Source: Cerioporus squamosus
Lineage: Eukaryota > Basidiomycota > Agaricomycetes > Polyporales > Polyporaceae
Direction: 5' to 3'
DNA: 12,731 bases
Assembly (NCBI GenBank): GCA_022592435.1
Contig: JABYQS010000813.1
Location: 1 to 12,731, forward strand
Notes under the pieces: model-generated
The model's database searches: none
Told to the model about the DNA's origin: nothing
What the model saw: the letters and a program-made list of their open reading frames with translations, nothing else
Shown: in pieces, positions 1 to 6,200 of the stretch
Layout of the letters: the number at the start of each line of letters is the position of its first letter
Position numbering within the stretch: position 1 is the stretch's first letter
Made by a program: the position numbers and the translations under genes

Positions 1-518
1 GTCGACCGCTCAGAGAGGGTGTATGGGACTGTTCTACATTAATTTGAATGGCCTGAGAGGGTGTTCAGTCAATCAACATGCTCTGGATGTCTGCTGTGAG
101 CGGTCGACCGCTGTGTGGCATTGCTTCAGTGATTATGGGCACTGTAGCGGCCAAAGTACTGTCCGAGCGGTCGACCGCTCAGAGAGGGGGTATGGGACTG
201 TTCACATTAATTGAATGCCTGAGAGGGTGTTCAGTCAATCAACATGCTCTGAATGTCTGCTGTTGAGCGGTCAACCAGCTCTGCGGCATTGCTTCAGTAA
301 TTATGGGCACTGTCACGGCCAAAGTACTGTTCTGAGCGGTCGACCGCTCAGAACAGGGTTATGGGAGTGTTCTACACTAATTCTTATGGCCATAGGAGGT
401 GCTCAGCCAATCAACAAGCTCTGGATGTCTGCTGTGAGCGGTCGACCGCTCTGCGGCATTGCTTCAGTGATTATGGGCACTGTAGCAGCCCAAGTGCTGT
501 TCAGAGTGGCGACCACTC
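1..518. repeat. About three tandem copies of a 169-bp repeat, two palindromes per unit
   Basis: Three successive units begin with GTCGACCGCTCAGA at 1, 170 and 339. The first two are 169 bp and the third about 170 bp, decaying by about 518. Shared landmarks in each unit are TCAATCAACA or CCAATCAACA, GTCTGCTGT, the GCATTGCTTCAGT block and ATTATGGGCACTGT. Each unit carries two copies of the 16-bp palindrome GAGCGGTCGACCGCTC or a decayed form: one at the unit boundary (165-180, 334-349, decayed at 504-518) and one mid-unit (98-112, decayed at 265-282, intact at 436-451). The array probably extends left of the window, since base 1 lies inside a palindrome. Open frames crossing it (for example 215-664) are repeat-derived and I do not call them genes. 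Confidence 0.93.
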
Positions 519-771
519 ACAGCAGAGGTACTAAAGCTGCCTACAAGTATGAATTCACAGGTAGTTTTGTAACCCAGTCAGGGTTGGGCTGTGCGCAGGT
601 GAGGGCTTTCATGTGGCAGTCCTCTGAAGGGCATAATTTGACTACATTTGCCTATGACTGTTAGGTGTGCCTATACTATTCTGAGACGAGTGTCCATGCA
701 CTGAGGAGCATATACAGAGCTTAGCATACTGTGTTCTAGCAGGAGTTGATAAATATCCAAGGGCAGCAGTT

Positions 772-968
772 GAGCGGTCGTCCGCTTGCAACATAGAATC
801 AGACGTGTAGATATAGTATTCATACATGCTCAGCACACGTCCAGCAGCACGTCGCGAGCAGTGGGAGATATGAGACCGATCGTACATCCTGAGCAGTTGG
901 CCCCTCGCAATGTAGATTTGCACGAGTAGGTATGGTATCAACATATGCTCAGCACATGTCCCATGCTG
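772..968. repeat. Diverged 119-bp tandem duplication seeded by a palindrome
   Basis: The copy starting at 772 (GAGCGGTCGTCCGCTTGCAA) and the copy starting at 891 (GAGCAGTTGGCCCCTCGCAA) align over about 75-80 bases. Both run through TGTAGAT or AGTAGGT-like sequence to ATGCTCAGCACA followed by YGTCC. The first copy keeps a recognisable GAGCGG-TCGT-CCGCT palindrome. In the second it has decayed. This is an older, more diverged relative of the arrays elsewhere in the window. Confidence 0.7.
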
Positions 969-1043
969 CATCGTGTATATAACCGTTGTCGGCCACTTTC
1001 CAGCTACCGTATATGGCCGTACGGCCACTGAATGTTAGGATCA

Positions 1044-1271
1044 GTATATATCGTTACGAGTGTTCGTCCGGTATATATTGTTACGAGCGGTCGACCACTC
1101 GTGTGCTATGTTCGGCGGTCAACCGCTCATTCGGCATAGACACGGGCACAGCAGCACGCAGTTCTCCTCTGGATGATCGCAGCGAGCGGTCGACCGCTCG
1201 TGCACTATGTTTGGTGGTCAACCGCTTGTTCGACACCGTGCGCGCAAAGCAGCACGCCCTTCTCCTCTCAG
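1044..1271. repeat. Nested 27-bp and 99-bp duplications with palindromes
   Basis: A 27-bp pair sits at 1044-1070 and 1071-1097, both beginning GTATATATYGTTACGAG; only the second carries the palindrome (1085-1100, one arm changed to CCACTC). A larger pair of about 99 bp starts at 1085 and 1184. Each copy holds the palindrome, then a second decayed one reading GGTCAACCGCT (1114-1127 and 1212-1228). Each then continues to AGCAGCACG...TTCTCCTCT. The copy at 1184-1199 is an exact GAGCGGTCGACCGCTC. Confidence 0.8.
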
Positions 1272-2331
1272 CTGAACCGTAGCACCCAAATGCACAGTCG
1301 CCCATGATGACCTCTCAGCACCATTAAGCGCCCACAATAATCGACACTGCGTCGTACTACCGGGCCGTCAGCTACGTAGTTCAATGCTACACTTGCTTTG
1401 GGGGCTGCAACAACATCATAGCATCTATAGGAGTTGTCAGAGGCAGAGATGTGCACAGTAGCACTCTGCTCTTCCTGTACCCGTATTCTGGAATTGTGCT
1501 AAAGCAAATCTGCTACTGGGCAGTGAATTGTCATGCAACAACATTGAGAAGCCAAATTCAATGCTGTGCGTACTAGGATTATGACGTGAGATGGGACAGT
1601 TGGTGAACAATACAGGTAGTGGTGTGCGGAGCTTGGCTTGGCACAAACACCCTGGCTATGGCTTGACATGGAGAGCGATGACCTTGTCAAACCTGAGGCC
1701 CAGCTCTACAAGACGGCACAGGCTCAGGGAAGCTTGGCCAGAGCCTACAAGACGTGGGCACTACTTCAGATATGGATAAAGAGTACTGTAATATGGGAAG
1801 TGTTCTAATGATACTCACATACTGTACCATTTCGAATAGTTCGGACAGAATTGACTAGGAACGCAGTGACTATGACATCCAGCCAGATTCTCACCAAAGA
1901 TAGGGTACATGACAGCACACTGCCCCCGGGTCTTAGCACCCAGAGAGTGGTTCCGACCAGCCTTCTAGTGACATGCGATAGGCACCCAAATCATGACTAG
2001 ATTGGGGGCCCGTGACCCATGAGTGGTTGAACGATTTGCAAGGCCAGTTGTACAGTATGTTTGGATGTTGAATTGTAGTCCCGGAATGACCGTTGAGAGG
2101 GCTTGCTGTCAGGACTGCAAGATGGAGTGCAAGAGGTGGGCTTGAGCGCACTGAGGTGGTGAGCTGAGCTGTATTGTGGATGAAGGCAATGGCGAAGATA
2201 TGCGGGCGCTTACGGTGTTGATTGGGTTTCAAGCTGGGTGGTGGGCGTGGAACATGAGGGGACGACAGGTGAATGTAGCTCACGGGTGGCCGATTGCTCA
2301 TGGCGGGTTGCGAGCGGCCGACGTGTGGAAG

Positions 2332-2579
2332 TACTGTAGAGTTTCGACCGATGCGGTGCAGGCCCCAGCGGGGTGTGACCTGTAACCGCCCGCAGTCGCC
2401 GGAGCGGAGCGGAGGCGCCCAAAATTTGCCTGATTTGGCCTGCTAACCGCCCGAAAACCGAGCCAAAACGCGAAAATGGGGGCCCCAAAGGGGCCGTGAC
2501 CTGTGACCTACAGCACGATGCGGTGCGGCGGAGGTCCCTGTGACCTGTGACGCGCCGCATCGGTCGAAACTCTACAGTA
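2332..2579. mobile_element. MITE-like element with 25-bp perfect terminal inverted repeats
   Basis: Bases 2332-2356 and 2555-2579 are exact reverse complements over 25 bp; the left end begins TACTGTAGAGTTTCGACC. The outermost TA on each side could be a TA target duplication, as made by Tc1/mariner-type transposition, leaving CTGTAG...CTACAG ends. The 248-bp interior has no coding capacity. It contains GTGACCTGT three times, a direct repeat of a GGCCCC...GGGG...GTGACCTGT block (2361-2387 and 2481-2508), and a hairpin GGCCCC-AAA-GGGGCC at 2481-2495. The inverted repeats are direct observation. The transposon class is inference from the TA ends alone, and no transposase is present. Confidence 0.75.
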
Positions 2580-2626
2580 GTCTGCGAGCGGGAGACCGCC
2601 AAAGATTGTACATGCACTGACAGTAG

Positions 2627-2696
2627 CTCGCGAGCGGTCGACCGCTCGCGAGAGCACGCGGGGCGGGAAGTAGCCCGCGAGCGGTCGACCGCTCGC
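2627..2696. repeat. Pair of extended perfect palindromes
   Basis: Bases 2627-2652 form a 26-bp perfect palindrome in which the 16-bp core GAGCGGTCGACCGCTC is lengthened on both sides by CTCGC/GCGAG. Bases 2677-2696 form a 20-bp perfect palindrome with the same core plus GC/GC. They are 50 bp apart and lie about 530-590 bp upstream of the start of gene 1. A decayed relative (GAGCGGGAGACCGCC) lies at 2585-2599. The extra arm length makes this the strongest hairpin-forming site in the window. Confidence 0.95.
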
Positions 2697-2699
2697 AGA

Positions 2700-3221
2700 T
2701 GGAGATAGAGACTTGAAGCATGATTTGAGGGAGGCACGTGGGCCGCCCAGCCACGTGGCAAGTACGTCATGGTGCTTCTTGATCGAGATGACAATCTCAA
2801 AGCGCTTGGAGATTTCATGTCGATCATTCAGGGACGACATCATTCGTGTGGAAATGTGGTTATATGTCAGCATGGGATGTGCTGGACTGTTCAGAAGGAA
2901 AGAACGCGCAGAGACGGGCGATGTGGCAGGGTTAGTGTGGTGTTTAGTTGTGCGACGGTGCAGACGAGAAGATGGATAAACGTAATGAATAATGAAAAGG
3001 GAAATTGCAGTGCCCGAGAGAATGGTTGATCCCGGTCTGGAAAAGGACAAGGTTGGGATGATTTCGATCGATGGACGGCGATGCAGGCATGAGGCGGCAA
3101 GGAGGCAGAGATACATAGGATGGAGGGGGGAGAGCGATTCTCTCTCTCCCTCCCCCCGCGATCACCACTAGAACGACCGCACTATCATCATTCCTTCGAA
3201 AACTCGTCTATTCCTTGCACT
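2700..3221 (+). promoter_or_regulatory. Presumed promoter and 5' leader of gene 1
   Basis: There is no gene in this stretch. A strongly CT-rich block at about 3137-3160 (CTCTCTCTCCCTCCCCCC) precedes the start of gene 1, a common feature just before transcription starts in filamentous fungi. No clear TATA box is seen. An ATG at 3120 is in frame with the chosen start and would add 34 residues, but it lies upstream of the CT block and is more likely outside the mature leader. Confidence 0.45.
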
Positions 3222-6200
3222 ATGGACACTTCAGGTAAACAAACGACACAGGCCAAGAAGCCGAAGAAGGGGCCGAAGGGCACGGCAGGGGGTGGCAAAG
3301 GGAAGGTCGAAGCGGCTGCTGGGGTGTCTGCGGCGGGCGACGCGCCGCGAGCAGACGGAGATGTACCTCCTGGAGCTCGCGATGAGGTGAGTAACATATG
3401 TCTGATCGCATGTGAGTGCGGATGAGCTGATGGGTGTGAATGATCAGATGGTGGCTATGCCTCTTGTTGAGCGGAAGGTGCTGCTGGAGGAGAAGCAGAG
3501 CGCGGAGATGGCGCTGAAGCAGGAGATGGCTGGGGCGCGACTCGGGTACGCCGTGCTCAATCTGCTGGACCCCGGGGCGAAGCTGGTGTTCGGCCAGTAC
3601 AACAACCGTGCGCAGTGCAAGAAGGCCGTTACCGACCTCGTGCACGGTTTCCGCAGCATGGGGATCCAGCACGAGGAGCACCCTATGCCGATCGCTGTGA
3701 AGGCGGACTGGGTAGACCCTGCTTGCCTTGTTTCGACTGCGGACGATGCGGCGATGAAGGCGATCAAGTGGACGTTGAAGGTGGACGGCGAGGATGTTAC
3801 CGTTCTTGGCGGGCAGCACCGACGCGCGGCGGTGCTGGAGTACAAGATGCAGCTCGAGGCGGAGGTGACGAAGCTGAAGACGGGGATCTCGACGAGGGAG
3901 AAGAAGCTGGGGGACGGCGGCGGGGACGGTGGGGAGGTGAAAGGGAGGGGGAGGGCGAAGGCGGCCAAGAAGAGCGACGCCGCGGACGCGCTACGTGCAG
4001 AGGTTGCGGACATGCAGGACAAGCTTGAAAGCGTGAAGGGCATGCTTGGTGACCTGGGGAAGTGGACGGTGGAGGTGTACGACATTGGTGAGTGCTGCGT
4101 TTTATGAGATGTGGGTCTGATGTTACCCTCTGAGCGGTCGACCGCTCGAGAGGCACGACGAGTGCGAGCGGACGACCGCTATGAGTCGGATGTTATGCTC
4201 TGAGCGGTCGACCGCTCGAGAGGCACGACGAGTGCGAACGGCCGACCGCTATCGGTCTGATGTTATGCTGTGAGCGGTCGACCGCTCAAGAGGCACGACG
4301 AGTGCGAACGGCCGACTGCTATGGGTCTTATGTTACCCTCTGAGCGGACGACCGCTCGAGAGGCACGACAAGTGCGAGCGGACGACCGCTATGAGTCGGA
4401 TGTTACCCTCTGAGCGGACGACCGCTCGAGAGGCACGACGAGTGCGAACGGGCGACCGCTGTCTCAGACATCGTTCTGTGCACGCGGGTCCATAATGTGT
4501 TACACGAGAACATACGACTAATGACGAGTTATGTTACAGGCAAGCTGCAGGAGCACACCCTGCGGCATTTGTCCATGAACAAGATCGATCCCCAGCTCGG
4601 GGAGACAATGACCGAGCGAACGTGGCGGTGGGTGTACGCGCTGAAGGCGGCCGTGTCGCAGCTTTCGACGAAGCTCAACATCCCGGCGGAGAAGCTCATC
4701 CCTGGCCATGCGATGTGGGGATCGCGACTTCTGGAGCAAGTCATGGGGGACCCGAACACGCGTCGGAAGTACTACGCGTTCATCATGCCGTTCCACAACG
4801 TCGCGACTTGGGAGCTCATGCAACTCCTGAGTACGTTCCCGTACTACACGAACGAAGCGGTGTTGTCTGTCAAGGACCTGCGGCTGTACCTTGAAGAGGC
4901 ACATTACGGTCACTACGTGCGTTTTTGTTTGAGTTGTGTGTATCCAGATTCGGGTGCTAACGTTCTTGGGCCAGCTTCACATGCAGGTGGTGCGGGATGG
5001 GCTGGACGCGCTGCATTTTGTTGCGAGCGACGTTGAGTGGCCTGCGATCGACCAGAATGGTAAGTTGTCGAATCCGGAGGGGTCTCGGACTGGTCCCGAG
5101 GTCTACGCGTTCCAGCAAGTCGGCTATGAAGAGTTGAAGGACCGGCATGCGATAGTCGAAGCGTTGCAGAAGGCGGACGCGGCGGTTCTGCCTCCTCTCG
5201 CGAAGACTGCGGCGACGGCGCGGCAGACGGCGCAGACGAGGTACGCGGATGTGATGAGGAAGGTGCGGGGTGCACGGGTTGTGTCGGATGTGTTCCCGAA
5301 GGAGCTGCTGGAGACGATCGACGCGGCGTACCGGTCGACGGTGAAGGAGCGGATTCCGTTCATGGCGGATACGACGTCGCCTCTGTGGATGGATGCACTG
5401 CGTGGGTACCAGAGCTCGGTCCGGGAGTCGTGCAAGCGGTACTGGACGGCGACGCTGAAGAAGCTGCGAGAGACCGCACCGGACTCGGGGTCCATCCGTG
5501 CGCTGGAGAACGCGCCGCAGAAGCTCGAGTGGGTGTTTGAACTGCAGCGGCTTGGGCTGGGGTTCGCGCTGCCTTTCCCAACGCAGACGTTCATGGCCGA
5601 CCTGCGGACGAAGTTGGCCGAGGCAGACAATGGGATAGCCACGGTGAGTAGCGATCCTGCTGATTTTCTGTGTTTGAGCTAGGAGAATCCTCACAGGCGG
5701 ACGGCCGCTCGAGCCAGGAGACAGGACGCGAGCGGCCGTCCGCTCGAACGAGGATTTAGGGTGCGAGCGGACGGCCGCTCGAAAGAGGATTTAGGGTGCG
5801 AGCGGCCGTCCGCTCGAACGAGGATTTAGGGTGCGAGCGGCCGTCCGCTCGAACGAGGATTTAAGGTGCGAGCGGCCGTCCGCTCGAAAGAGGATTTAGG
5901 GTGCGAGCGGCCGTCCGCTCGAAAGAGGATTTAGGGTGCGAGCGGCCGTCCGCTCGAACGAGGATTTAGGGTGCGAACGGCGGTACTAACACTCCTGCTT
6001 TCAGCTCATGTTTATGCTCGATCCGCTCCACAGCGGCAATCCCAAGGACCCGCTGGGGAGCCAAATCAACACTCTCCTGGCGGACCCCACGCTCTTCCGA
6101 CAAGGCCCCGGTCTCTCCGTGTGGGTAAGTCTCATCAGATTGCATGTCTTCGGTCGCATTACACGCACTGACGGCACGACAGTGGTGGTCGTTTGTCCTG

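Larger units (their letters stand above)
519..2331. other. Gene-free region with decayed repeats
   Basis: I find no convincing gene here. Open frames are short, lie on both strands, lack recognisable protein motifs and do not join through plausible splice sites. Base composition looks less GC-rich than in gene 1. The stretch at about 770-1270 holds small duplications described separately. From about 1270 to 2330 I see neither repeats nor coding signal, so it may be old decayed transposon or intergenic sequence. Confidence 0.6.

Noticed and set aside
215..664. 149-codon open frame at the left end
   Set aside because: It is mostly translated 169-bp repeat units and palindromes, with no conserved protein features.
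2210..3116. Antisense open frames of about 200 codons upstream of gene 1
   Set aside because: They cross the TIR element and palindromes (giving AVDRS and SGRPL peptides), lack motifs and overlap the presumed promoter of gene 1.
3808..3849. Gene 1 as a sulfiredoxin
   Set aside because: The GGCHR-type motif has Gln in place of the catalytic Cys, the protein is far larger, and other sulfiredoxin landmarks are absent.
3444..4085. Antisense and alternative-frame open frames over exon 2 of gene 1
   Set aside because: Shadows of exon 2. Only the sense frame splices in phase with neighbours and carries the ParB-like motifs.
5750..5975. Telomere-like TTTAGGG in each 35-bp unit
   Set aside because: It appears once per unit inside a longer link and never as a head-to-tail TTTAGGG run.
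5730..5981. CRISPR-like array of palindromic repeats at regular spacing
   Set aside because: The 'spacers' are all the same 19-bp sequence, so it is a simple 35-bp tandem repeat within a eukaryotic intron.
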